DNA of 64,000 bases from assembly GCA_002897115.2 (NCBI GenBank), contig BCIH01000005.1:33344-97343 (forward strand), given 5' to 3'. Below the pieces are notes generated by a model, which was not told the DNA's origin, did no database searches, and saw only the letters and a program-made list of their open reading frames with translations. Below, piece by piece: positions 22,154-34,275 of the stretch (the first letter of the stretch is position 1; every line of letters starts with the position of its first letter). The translations under genes and the position numbers were made by a program. The DNA is from Prototheca cutis. Lineage: Eukaryota > Chlorophyta > Trebouxiophyceae > Chlorellales > Chlorellaceae.

Positions 22154-24009
22154 ATGCAGGCGCAAAACCCTCGCGGGTGTCGAGATCAGATCCGAGTCTC
22201 TTGGAAGATTTCCCCCAATGTGCGACGCTGTTGCCTGAACCTTCGACGATCACCAGCCCTGCTCCCCCGCTGCCTGCCACCCCGCAGCTCCTATCTGTAT
22301 GGCAACGAGTCGCAGAGCTACAGGCGCTATTGGCTGCTGTTTGGTCTTGTGGTGGGTTCTGTCATGTGGTGGCTGGGCCCTCTGCTGGGCATTTTCCTCC
22401 TCGACCCTTACATCCAACTCCTGCTGGACCAGAGCCAGGTGTGCTTGGGCGGGCATGTGTGAGTGTGCCCGGCGGGGGTTGGGTGGGATCTCATCAGCAT
22501 GCATCAGCAGGCATGGGTCAACTCCACTGACCTTGAATGAATGGGACATGGGGTAACCCACCCACCAGAAAATCGCGGGAGGAACCCATCCCCATCCCCA
22601 CACCAATTGCCACCAGGTGATAACACCTGAAGTGGACTGTTATGACCACCGGAAGACGTACCAGGAATGCGACACTGACACATTTGTCGATTACTATTTC
22701 TTCAACATCACAAATGCGGATCAGGTCAGTGGATGGGCTAGTGAAATGATTTTTATTTTTATTTTTTATTTTTATTTATTTATTTATTTATTTATTTATT
22801 TTTTTTTTTTTTTGGGGGGGGGGGGGGGGATAGATAGGTATGGGCATGCCGTCTCCTGTTGCGATTGGCTGCACTGCAGGCAAAGGCAAGGGGTGTGCAA
22901 CTTGTTTGCTGCGCCTCTATGGAGTGCAGACAGCCGCACTGGCAGTTGTTTTGGCCCGACGAGCAACTTGCCACACCAAAGCCGATCCGTGCCCCATCAC
23001 CCCTTGATGTCCAAGCTCCCTTCTGCAGTGGCTGAGCGGGGCAGAGGCTCCCACGTACCAGGAGGTGGGACCCTACACCTTCAAGGTCATCGAGGCACGC
23101 ACACACATGGGCTACACGGCTGACTGGAGTTCTGTGAATTACACCTACTACCAGTTTCAGCAATTGGACGCCGACAAGAGCTGTGCCAGCTGCACAATGG
23201 GAGACAGAGTCATCGGCGTCAACAGGTCTTAGCTTGTTTCTTTTCTTGAAGGTTGCATCATTGGACGATTCTATCTGTCCCTTGTTTTATATACCCAATG
23301 GGCATTATTCTCGCAGGGCGTACCAACAACTGCTGGCATCGGGCACCGCGACCATGGATGCGGAGACGAGCATGATTTACAGCATGCTCCCCAGTGTCTT
23401 TTATGTGGTCACACAGTCCATCCGAGGAGCGGTGGCTCCCGGCGTGACAATGCAGCTGGCGGGGTACGGCATCACCGACACTGCAGTGGTGGCCGCCGCC
23501 GTGGACAGTGCTGTGACGCTGCAGTGGTCGACGTGTGGCGTGATGATGGCGGCGATGGCCGACCCATCCAGCGGCGTCACTTCGCCCTTTTTAGCAGATG
23601 CCTCGCCGCTGTTCCCTTATGCACCCGAGTTTTGCGCATTTGTCCCTGGAGCCATGCTGCCGTATGTTGGATTCACCATCACGCCAGCCCAGTTTTCGGT
23701 CTTTGGCGTGGAATTGGATCAAACCGCAGCGGGTGCATTTTTGGCGGCTGCCGTTGGCACCACCACTGCTACCACCATGGACGCTTCGGCTGCTGCGTTT
23801 CTGTTAGGGTTCCTGACCACCACCCGCGCCGCGATGCTGGCAGGCCTGGCTGCGGACACTGCCACCGCCGCGCTTTCTTCGGCGCTGAGCGTCATCACCG
23901 AGACGCAGTGGGCTCTGCTGCAGGGCTACACTGCGTCCCTGGTGTCCACCTGGGGTGGGCTGGTGTACAAAGGGTTTTTGACATCATTTCCCAATGGCGC
24001 GGGACTGGT

Positions 24010-24094
<85 letters not shown>

Positions 24095-27000
24095 NNNNNN
24101 NNNNNNNNNNNNNNNNNNNNNNNNNNNNNNNNNNNNNNNNNNNNNNNNNNNNNNNNNNNNNNNNNNNNNNNNNNNNNNNNNNNNNNNNNNNNNNNNNNNN
24201 NNNNNNNNNNNNNNNNNNNNNNNNNNNNNNNNNNNNNNNNNNNNNNNNNNNNNNNNNNNNNNNNNNNNNNNNNNNNNNNNNNNNNNNNNNNNNNCCCCCC
24301 CCCCCCCATGGCAGGGTATGTGGACCCGTTGTTGGCAATGGCGGCCCAGACAATGTACCCCACGGCCTGGCAGTTGATGCCCTGGATTTACACGCCGCAA
24401 CTGGCCATGGCATTCCCCAACCAGTCCGCGCCCATGGACACCTTTGAGAGCATCACGGGGCAGCCCATGCAGGCCACGCAGCTGAGTTATCAAAGTACCG
24501 ACATCGGTGCCTACCTTCCCATGGTTCAGCAAAAGGCTATGAACACGGGGATCGCGGCCGACAGCACCGTGCAGTGGGTGCGCACGGGGGGATTGGCGCT
24601 GTGACGGGGCACGCGTGATTGGTCACTGTTGCTGAATGTATTTGGAAAGAACCTGATGTGATGGTTGTTCGGCACCCTGTTATCCATCCATCCATCAACC
24701 GCCTCATTCACTGGAAAATACCTGTGTGCAGGTGACACAGTACCGGGGGGTTCCGTTTGTGCCCTATGCCTATGGCCTGCTCAACATGACGGGCATCAAC
24801 GAGGGGTTGGTCATCCAGGATGCAAACAACATCGACACACAGCCCTTTATCTTTGAGTCGGGCCTCATGACTCCAGTCAAGACCCGCCAGCGCGGTGCGT
24901 CTGTGAGATGTGTTGTGGATGAGGTCCATCTCAGCAAGGCATGTCCTTGCTGTTCTGGCAGCAAGCCCTTGGCACCGCTGGTTCCACCTTCAGCCGCTTG
25001 TTCAAACCCATTCTACCACTGTTGCACCCCAGGGTCAAAGAGTGAGGTCCGAGGCATTGCCACCGTACAGTTTACGTTGGACCCGGAGACACAGAGTCCT
25101 TGCGACGAGGCCTACTACGCCTCCTGGGCGGCCACCACCGGCTTCTCGACAGCTTCCTACCTGGCAGCCATGGGAACGCTGACGACATCTGCCGAGTACT
25201 GGGACCTCATGGGCAACGCCACAGCCCTGACCGAGTTCATGCAAACACAGGCCATCGGCGACCTAGGCCAATACTTTGGGAAACCAGACGCACGGCTGTA
25301 CCGGTGAGCCTGGTGGTGGTTGCAGGAGCAGTGGTGATCCTTTTTTATGTCCAAGCTCAACACAGAGAATGTTTCTGCGCTGCTATTGTCAAACACTCGG
25401 ATATTTTTAACCACTGTCCATTACCAATTCACAAACACAGGTGCATGCTGCCAGAGGGGTATGCGGGTATCTTTGACATGACCAAGATGTACAGCTGTCC
25501 AACGCTGTTCACTTTTCCTCACTTCTACCAGGCCGATGACCGTATCGTCAACACCACCGGTACGCGACGCTATCTGTTCTTCTTTTCTTTGGTTGTCTAG
25601 TGGAACGAACAAGGACCAGGAGGGAAGGGAGGGGATTGGAAACGAACCAGCATCTGGGTGGATCATTGTCAAACCGGGGTTGGACAACTCTACACACCCG
25701 TGACACGCTCTCGCTTTCCAAGTCTCCGGCAGGCACTGATTGGACACAGGATGCTGTCAAGGACGGCTGGTACTTTGATGTCGAGCCCTTCACCAGCTTT
25801 ACCGTGGGTGCCCACAAGGCTCTGCAAGTGAACAACATGGTGTCCCGCACCGCGCACGCGTACAGCAACTTGTGGGTGGCTGCTGGCAGTGCAGCGGCCA
25901 CCGATAGGGACGCCGACTTTGTCACCGGTGCGAGGCCGTCCGCAGAGGGATTGGGAGGAGTGGTGGTGGGAGTTGCACTGGAAAGCTCATTTGCGAGTCC
26001 ACACAGCGGTGCGGAGCTGATGCTGTTGCAGGTGTGCCACCGAGGTTTCCACAAGGTTGTGACACATTTGCCCGTGGACCACACCCGTTTCCCGAGCGCA
26101 GTGCCAGGCTACTGGATGAACATGTGGTGGCAACCGACGGCCTCGGGGGCACTGGCCATCCGTGGATTAGTCATGGTATGCCAAGTGATTGACTTTTGGG
26201 GGTGCATAGTCTCATTCCTCTGCCATGGAGCCCGACGGACGTGCCAGGGTTTTGGATACACAGTCAGCGCATGCTGCATACACAAGCCCGTTCACAAGCC
26301 CACTCCAAACGACGTCAGGCCCAGAATGTGCTGTACTACATGCTGGTGGTAGCCTTCCCAGCCATTGGATGGCTGGTGCTCATCGCCAGTGCCCTCATGC
26401 TCCTCGCAACAAAGTGCATGCAGTTGTGTGGAGGAGTGGGGTTGAGGCTATTGCCTGCTTGCCGGTCGCATCGGCTTGGGGTCTCATTTTCCGATCGATA
26501 TCATTGAAATGCCACGTATGCATTGCCAGGTCTGCCAAGGCGCGTCGTTGGGCGGTGGCCCAGCTTCAGGCCTCGCGGGCACGAAAGCCACGCCTGGCCA
26601 CCAGGGAAATCAACATGGTCGAGGCTCTCGTGCGGGTAAGCCTGCGGGTCCACCGATGTGCATGGATCGCATGAGTGGAGACCAGAACAAGCTTGAAGCA
26701 TTGTCCCTGATCGACAGGAGATGCATGATGTGCCTTGCAAGGGTCAACCCACCCATGAAACACGACACCGCATTCACAGGTTGCGAGGGGCAGCTTCCAC
26801 GTTGTGATCCCCATCGAGGGTACGGAGGACAGCGAGGACAGGCAAGGGCTCAGAGGCGGCAACGGCCAGGTCGAGGGCTGGGCGGAGGAGGAGCCTGTCG
26901 AGATGCGACTGGATGGAGGGAAGAAGCAGCAGGCACATCCAGAATCCCCTGATGCAGGGGACGCACTGGCAGCGCTGGCAGCTGCAAAGGAGTCACGGCG

Positions 27001-27319
27001 GCGGTCGCAGGAGGCAGCGCCTTTGCCGCCGCCTGCCGCTGGCCTCGACCAAGGGCTCATCCCCGCAGGCAGGGTGCAGCAGCTTCTGGCAACTGCTGAG
27101 CCTGTACAGGACGCTTTAACCAGCCAAGTCCCGAACCCAGCACCAGCGGCAGTCCCACCACAACCGGCATTGACACCAGTGGCAGTACCACCACCACCAT
27201 CGTCAGTACCACTGCAACCGCGGTCAGGTCGGTCGACGCCACGCTCTGTGGCGAGGGCGGCTCCCGTCGGGCAAGCATCGAGGCACGGCACTGCAAGGTC
27301 CACTGGGCCCCGCAAGTGA
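22154..27319 (+). CDS. CD36/SR-B/LIMP-2 family membrane protein, interrupted by an assembly gap
   Basis: CD36-family proteins have two terminal membrane spans and a large extracellular or luminal loop; animal members bind lipids or lipoproteins. The N-terminal span is YWLLFGLVVGSVMWWLGPLL (about 22330). Then come VDYYFFNITNADQ and the hallmark YQEVGPYTFKVIEA (about 23055), QYRGVPFVPYAYGLLNMTG (24740), the loop core YSCPTLFTFPHFYQADDRIV (25490-25550), DGWYFDVEPFTSFTVGAHKA (25765) and WMNMWWQPTASGALAIRG (26110). The second span is YYMLVVAFPAIGWLVLIASA (26335-26395), followed by a cytosolic tail of about 200 residues rich in Pro, Ala and Ser to TGA at 27319. About ten exons. The exon at 23310-24600 is broken by 200 N (24095-24294) with poly-G/poly-C edges, so glycine/proline runs there are artefacts. 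Start ATG 22154 is tentative. Its ligand in an alga is unknown. Confidence 0.8.
22750..22830. repeat. AT-rich TTTA/T-run followed by G-run, intronic
   Basis: A run of TTTA and T units passes directly into a G-run inside an intron of the CD36-like gene. It is a simple-sequence tract; the T-to-G transition may partly be a sequencing artefact. Confidence 0.7.
24011..24307. other. Assembly gap with homopolymer edges
   Basis: 84 consecutive G (24011-24094), 200 N (24095-24294), then 13 C (24295-24307). Round-number N length marks a scaffold gap. Long G and C edges next to the gap are typical of poly-G artefacts of two-colour sequencing being incorporated into contig ends. Translated glycine or proline runs here should be ignored. 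Confidence 0.9.
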
Positions 27320-27971
27320 CCCAAACTGGCTGCCGCGCACATGGACTGGCTGTGTGCATCATGAGGCAACACGCTGCCACGACGACATTGGCATGGATGA
27401 CAGGGGAATTGAATTGACTGGACTTTCCGCCCTCCCTCCCCGACAGCTCCGTTCATGGCCCATCTCTCATTGCATGCATAAACCTGGTCCAAAACTTCCA
27501 AACAAAACCGTGCCCACCATGTCCAATTCATACCCTGTCTTCGTGTGCCGTCCCAGGAAATCCACTCCATCAGTTCTTAGGGGAATTTTGCCTTTCTCTG
27601 TTGTCCCGCCATAGCCTTCTGTTGGCTGGCATGGCCTGCAACATCGCCAGTTCAATGCAGAGATTGTCAGCCAGGCTTGGGGCTGTCAGGGAGTTCATTC
27701 ATGGGCCGGGTCCTTTATTCCATTCTGGCACGCCACAACAGCCACGCTGCTACTAGACCAGTGCTGCGTTACACCGATGCCGGGGTGCTTCATCAAAAAA
27801 GCTGGCATGGATGGCTGTCAACAGGCAAGATGAGCTCCATGGAGGGAAAAGCGTCCGCACATGCGCAATGCAACAAAGATAGATTCTCCGGTTCGAGTGG
27901 GTCTTAGACTTCTCACACCATCGACGGGTGGCCCCGAATTTTCATCCGAGCCTGCTGGCCGTCACCCTCAT
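27320..27971. other. Convergent 3' intergenic region, CD36-like / threonine synthase
   Basis: About 650 bp between two convergent stops, presumably both 3' UTRs. No further feature can be supported. Confidence 0.35.
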
Positions 27972-29800
<1,829 letters not shown>

Positions 29801-30341
29801 GGCTGCGGGAGCCTGCTGCGGTCCGGGTCTCGCGGGCACTCAGCTCACTGCCACACTGCCAGGGAACTCGCCGAGGTGCTGCTCGTGCGGATGCTCGAGG
29901 GGCTCCTCTTTCGAGTTCGATCCAGCACTATGATTCACTGTGGCTGTGAGGGTCGGATGCAATGCATGCAGCGCAATGCACCCGCTGTAATACGCGGAGT
30001 GGAACAACCCCACTGGCCATGCACGTGGTGTCGGGCATTAGCTTGATCGGGCGCCCTGCAGGCGCGAGCATGGAATAGTCGACACCCGCTGGCCACCAAT
30101 CTGGCAGCACGATTTCTGTCCCATAGAGGTCCCTGAGTGATACCCAGTTCAATGTACGATACAAGCATGAATTTCTGAAAAGCGTGGCGTGAGGTTTGGA
30201 GGCCTGATCCGCCGAGCGCTGTGCGGGACACCCGGATCATTCTTTCACCCCCGACGACCCGCTGGTTGACAACCGAACACGCCAGCGTGCGATCGAGAGC
30301 TCACTGATTCCTTGTCGCATTGCCTGATTGTGGAGTCTGGC
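29801..30341. other. Divergent promoter region, threonine synthase / lipoyl synthase
   Basis: About 540 bp between divergent starts. A minus-strand open frame at 29928-30164 could in principle be an upstream exon but shows no recognisable similarity. No specific promoter motif is visible. Confidence 0.35.
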
Positions 30342-31571
30342 ATGTCGAGCTTGGCCAGCGTGAGCCATGCAGCGAGCTGCATGCGGCCTTTCACGGCTGT
30401 CAGCACCCCCAGGCCCAGGCAACCCATGGTGTCCAGGCAGCAGTGGAACGCCCCATCTGCCCAGGACAGGAGCGTCCCACGGGCAGTGAGCGAACCCGCT
30501 GCGAAAGATGGCGTCAGTGCCTATGATCAGCTGGTGTCCATGGCCCTGGAGAAGGACCCTACACTGCGGGCTCCGGCGGTGAAGCCACAGCGTCCACTGC
30601 GACCCCGCAAGCGCCCGCCCGCAGAGCCCAAAGTCCCCTGGCTGCGACAGCGCGCGCCGCAGGGCGAGCGCTACGAGTTCCTGGTGAATCAACTGAGCGG
30701 GCTGAAACTCGCTACCGTGTGCCAGGAGGCGCAGTGCCCCAACATCGGGGAGTGCTGGAACGGTGGGGATGACGGCGTGGGCACCGCCACCATCATGGTC
30801 ATGGGCGACACCTGCACCCGTGGGTGCCGATTCTGTGCGGTCAAGACGTCGCGAGCCCCCGCACCGCTGGACCCCGATGAGCCCGAAGCCACCGCCCAGG
30901 CTGTGGCTTCCTGGGGCATTGATTATGTCGTGCTGACCTCGGTGGATCGTGATGACGTCCCCGACGGCGGCGCTGACCACTTTGCACGGACGGTGCAGGC
31001 CATCAAAGCCCTGAGACCCGACATGCTCATCGAATGCTTGACTCCGGACTTCAGGGGTGACCAGGAAGCCATCCTGCATCTGGCCCGCTCCGGGCTGGAC
31101 GTCTTTGCCCATAACATCGAGACGGTGGAGTCGCTGCAGCGGCGTGTCCGTGACCATCGGGCCGGGTACTACCAGAGCATGGAAGTGCTGCGGCTTGCCA
31201 AGTCGGCAGGCGTGCACACCAAGTCCTCCATCATGCTTGGCCTGGGCGAGAGTGACGAAGAAATCATCGACACCATGCTGGATCTGCGTGACGCGGGCGT
31301 GGACATTTTGACGCTGGGGCAGTACCTGCAGCCCACACCCAACCACCTCCCCGTCAAGGAGATGGTCACACCGGAGAAATTTGAGTACTGGCGGCGCTAC
31401 GGTGAGGAAACGGTGGGATTCCGCTACGTCGCCTCGGGGCCACTGGTCAGGTCTTCGTACCGCGCAGGCGAATTCTACGTTGCGGCCATGCTTCGTGAAG
31501 ATCGGGCGCAGCAGCGGGAGCCGACAGTGACCCTGGCCGACGGCTCGGAGCTCGCGCTGCCCCAGTTTTGA
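30342..31571 (+). CDS. LIP1P: Lipoyl synthase, plastidial type
   Basis: Radical-SAM enzyme that inserts two sulfurs into protein-bound octanoate, making lipoate for the plastid pyruvate dehydrogenase. Single uninterrupted exon of about 409 codons, unlike its intron-rich neighbours. Both iron-sulfur clusters are intact: auxiliary cluster [12 protein letters not shown] (about 30720) and radical-[11 protein letters not shown] (about 30812). Also present are [50 protein letters not shown] and the C-terminal RSSYRAGEF serine ligand motif. The first [20 protein letters not shown] at 30342, opens a Ser/Arg/Pro-rich presequence of about 100 residues fitting plastid import. The mitochondrial paralogue is less likely because the core reads like cyanobacterial/plastid LipA, a judgement from memory. 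Confidence 0.95.
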   Translation: MSSLASVSHAASCMRPFTAVSTPRPRQPMVSRQQWNAPSAQDRSVPRAVSEPAAKDGVSAYDQLVSMALEKDPTLRAPAVKPQRPLRPRKRPPAEPKVPWLRQRAPQGERYEFLVNQLSGLKLATVCQEAQCPNIGECWNGGDDGVGTATIMVMGDTCTRGCRFCAVKTSRAPAPLDPDEPEATAQAVASWGIDYVVLTSVDRDDVPDGGADHFARTVQAIKALRPDMLIECLTPDFRGDQEAILHLARSGLDVFAHNIETVESLQRRVRDHRAGYYQSMEVLRLAKSAGVHTKSSIMLGLGESDEEIIDTMLDLRDAGVDILTLGQYLQPTPNHLPVKEMVTPEKFEYWRRYGEETVGFRYVASGPLVRSSYRAGEFYVAAMLREDRAQQREPTVTLADGSELALPQF

Positions 31572-32023
31572 ACGAATGTGACACCGGACTGCATTCTCAA
31601 GCACTGAAGCAGGCTCTGCCGTGGCCTCTCACCCCGTTTTTGTATTGTCCAATGAGAATGAAGAACAACTTGTCAGGGGTGCCCTCACATGCTGCTGGCC
31701 CTCCCAAACGAGAAGCAACTGAAATTCCCATCCCATTCCCAGTAAATCTGTTCCGTGTCTGTGTCGCAATGCCGTTGCCGCAAAGTGCATTTCGCAGCTG
31801 ATATTCACCTCCCTTTTGTGCTCAGTGCTCGCCGTCATGCGTAACCACCAAGAAACAATGCGTGCACCGCAGCCAATGCTGGCATTGCAGAGAAGACCAG
31901 CCGCAGTCTGAGCTGCATTGTGTAGCTGGCTGTGACCGACCCAGGCATTTCCATCAGCCACAAACCAGCCAGAAGGATGCAGCACGCGTCATCCTAGCAA
32001 GCAAAAACAGTCAGGCGGCCATT
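31572..32023. other. Convergent 3' intergenic region, lipoyl synthase / homoserine kinase
   Basis: About 450 bp between convergent stops. Nothing recognisable. Confidence 0.35.
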
Positions 32024-33669
32024 CTACAGCAGGCGTGCGCCGTGCTTGTTGAGTTGGACGACCTGGGAGGAGTTGGTCTCCAGCCCTCCGGCACTCTTGA
32101 ACGCTGCGGAAATGGCGGCCGCCACCCGCCGCCCCGTCTCCGGGTCTGACACAATGGCCACTGCCGTCGGGCCGGCGCCGCTGATAGTGCACCCAAACGC
32201 ACCTGGAGGTGGGGGTGGAAGCGTTGTTGTTTGGAGGGGGGGATGTCAATGGACGCAGAAGCGCAGCATCATGGGACCAAGACAGGTGCCGACGACAGCG
32301 CCAAAACAGGGCCCCAACACACACACGCACGCACGCACGAGAAACCAAGCTAAACAAACCAAAAAAAAAAGCAGACCATCCCACATACCTGCGGCGCAGG
32401 CCGCTTCCTTGGCGGCAGTAAACCCTGGGATCAGCGGCCCTCGGACAGGTTCCACCACGACATCCGAGTTGAGGCTGGAGCCGACTTGGCGGACATCGCC
32501 TCGGAGGATGCCAGATATCAGACTCGCCCCCGCAGCACAGTTGCGCGTCAGCTCTCCCATGGGCACCTCCTTGCGCAGCGCCGCACGCATCGCCGCGGTT
32601 GGAGCCTCAAACAGCGGGTTGACCAGCACAAACCACAGGTTGTCCGCGGGGAACACCAACGATTCCAGATCCAGCGGCTCACAACTCCTGCACTTGTTTT
32701 GGGGCTTTTTTGTCTTCTCGTATGCTCTTTTATCTACCTGCTTCTGTTCTTGTTTCCTTGCACGCTTGAATGTGCACAAAACGGTGCTCGTAGAGCGAGC
32801 AAACAATGCCATTCCATTCGAAAACCCAGCGAGCAGGGACACCGACCAAGCAACCCCCCTCACTGTACTCGCCTAATAAGGACAAAGCCGCCCAGCAGGG
32901 CAGGTGCGATGTTGTCGGCATGGTATCCCGACACCGTGGCCTCCGATTCCAGGCCGGCCGGGATCAGCTCCGCGGCAGACAGCGGCGAGCCAAACAGGCC
33001 ATTGACCGCCGTGGCGGCGGCAGCTGCGGAGGCCGCGCTGGATCCCAGGCCGCTGCCCAGGGGCAGGCCCTTGTGCAGGGTCAGGCCCACGCCGCAGGTC
33101 ACAGGGGCACCCAGCGAACGCAGCGTGGCGGCCGCTGCGATGCCGACGCAGTTTTGAGTCGGGTCCAGCGATAGCCGCCCGCCTTCGCCGGTGATGCGCT
33201 GGATGATCACCTCACCAGGCTTTGCATCGGGCAGTGGCATCGCGACCACCGTGTCCCCGGGGCCCTGTAATAGATGGCTGGATTGCATTGTGGATCGCCG
33301 TGGGGAACACTCGGTCCTTTCATTCTTCAAGCATGGCGGCGCAGAAACCATGCAGTCGCCACACGAGGGTTAGTCCATGTCCCCTCTCCCCAGCACACAT
33401 GTTGTCTCGCCCACCTCGACTGCGCAGCCTAGCCAATCAAATCCAGGGCCAAGATTCGCCACAGTGGCCGGAGCTGAGGCAGCCACTTCACTGGCCACGG
33501 GCTGTAGGGCCCCTGCGTTCACCTGTACGGCCTGGGCAGCAGCCGGCCTCAACTGGCACCTGATACATTGTTGGTTAGTCGAGAATGGACGCCTGCAGGA
33601 CGTCGTGCCATACACGCGCGTCCTCTGGATCGGTACCGGCCCGGCGTGGAGGGCAGTGGCACTCGCCAT
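32024..33669 (-). CDS. HSK: Homoserine kinase, plastidial
   Basis: GHMP-family kinase phosphorylating homoserine for threonine (and methionine) synthesis. Four exons: ATG 33669 (MASATALHAGPVPIQRTRVY), a transit-peptide-like stretch, then ATVANLGPGFDWLGCAVE; GPGDTVVAMPLPDAKPGEV with the GHMP ATP loop KGLPLGSGLGSSAASAAAAA (about 33060) and SGYHADNIAPALLGGFVLIR; LWFVLVNPLFEAPTAAMRAA with LTRNCAAGASLISGILRGD (about 32650-32400); and GAFGCTISGAGPTAVAIVSD to KHGARLL plus TAG at 32024-32026. The conserved GHMP motifs 1 to 3 (LGPGFD, PLGSGLGSSAA, SGAGPT) are all intact. Introns are GT-AG, for example donor GTCGAG|GTGGGC near 33414. It is on the same strand as threonine synthase, with lipoyl synthase on the opposite strand between them. 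Confidence 0.95.
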
Positions 33670-34275
33670 GGCCTAGCGATGGCAACCCCCAAGCCCAACT
33701 CCGGACGGCTCGGCGGCACGGCACGACGCAAGGCTTATTTCGATATGATAATATTCAATCCGCTTGATATGATTGTGTCAAGCCCTGTCTAGTAACGAGC
33801 AACCCCCCGGGCCTGTGCTTGCTGATACTAGTGCATGTGCATGTGCTGTACCATGCAGGGCAAAAATAATGCAACCAGCTCAGCCAGCATCAGTGATGCC
33901 CAGCAACCCCCGGGGTGATGTGATGCTGTTGCTGGCTGAGCTGGTTGCATTATTTTTGCCCTGCATGGTACCGTGGAGCGATCGACATGGGCCCACACGG
34001 GGGCCAACAGAGGAAGGGGGTTGGCAAAAGCAGGTGCTCTTTGGGAACAGGTCCTGCCACGCAATGAACGGCAACAACATGAAAGGCACGACAAAAGGAC
34101 ACGCAGGCATGGTTTCAGCTCCTTGCAAAGAATGGGGGCCAATCCACATGGCAGCAAGAGGGCCGGCGCTGGGGGCCCCGCCGGCCGACTGGGAACACAC
34201 AGAGGCTGAACCGCTGGCTGCAGAGCTCAGAGAGTAGGGCCCGAGCAGGCTTGGCATTGGACGAAGGCACCGGCC
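33670..34275. other. Intergenic, homoserine kinase to MRS2, with foldback element
   Basis: About 600 bp between two minus-strand genes. The central part is the palindromic repeat element listed separately. The rest shows nothing recognisable. Confidence 0.4.
33851..33968. mobile_element. 118-bp foldback MITE-like element, TA-flanked
   Basis: Perfect inverted repeat: arms 33848-33889 and 33930-33971 are exact 42-nt reverse complements around a 40-nt spacer. The outermost bases give TA on both sides (33849-33850 and 33969-33970), the target duplication expected of Tc1/mariner-type insertion, leaving the element CCATGCAGGGCAAAAATAAT... at 33851-33968. Positions 33891-33971 match 59236-59316 at 80 of 81 bases, so a second element in this window shares the right end. 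The structure looks like a deletion derivative consisting of that right end plus an inverted copy of its terminus. If transcribed it would form a long hairpin. It has no coding capacity. Confidence 0.8.

Noticed and set aside
23895..24532. Open frames with long proline or glycine runs at the gap
   Set aside because: They are translations of poly-G/poly-C and N.
29928..30164. Minus-strand 78-codon frame between threonine synthase and lipoyl synthase
   Set aside because: No similarity recognised; threonine synthase already has a transit-peptide exon with a good donor downstream of it.
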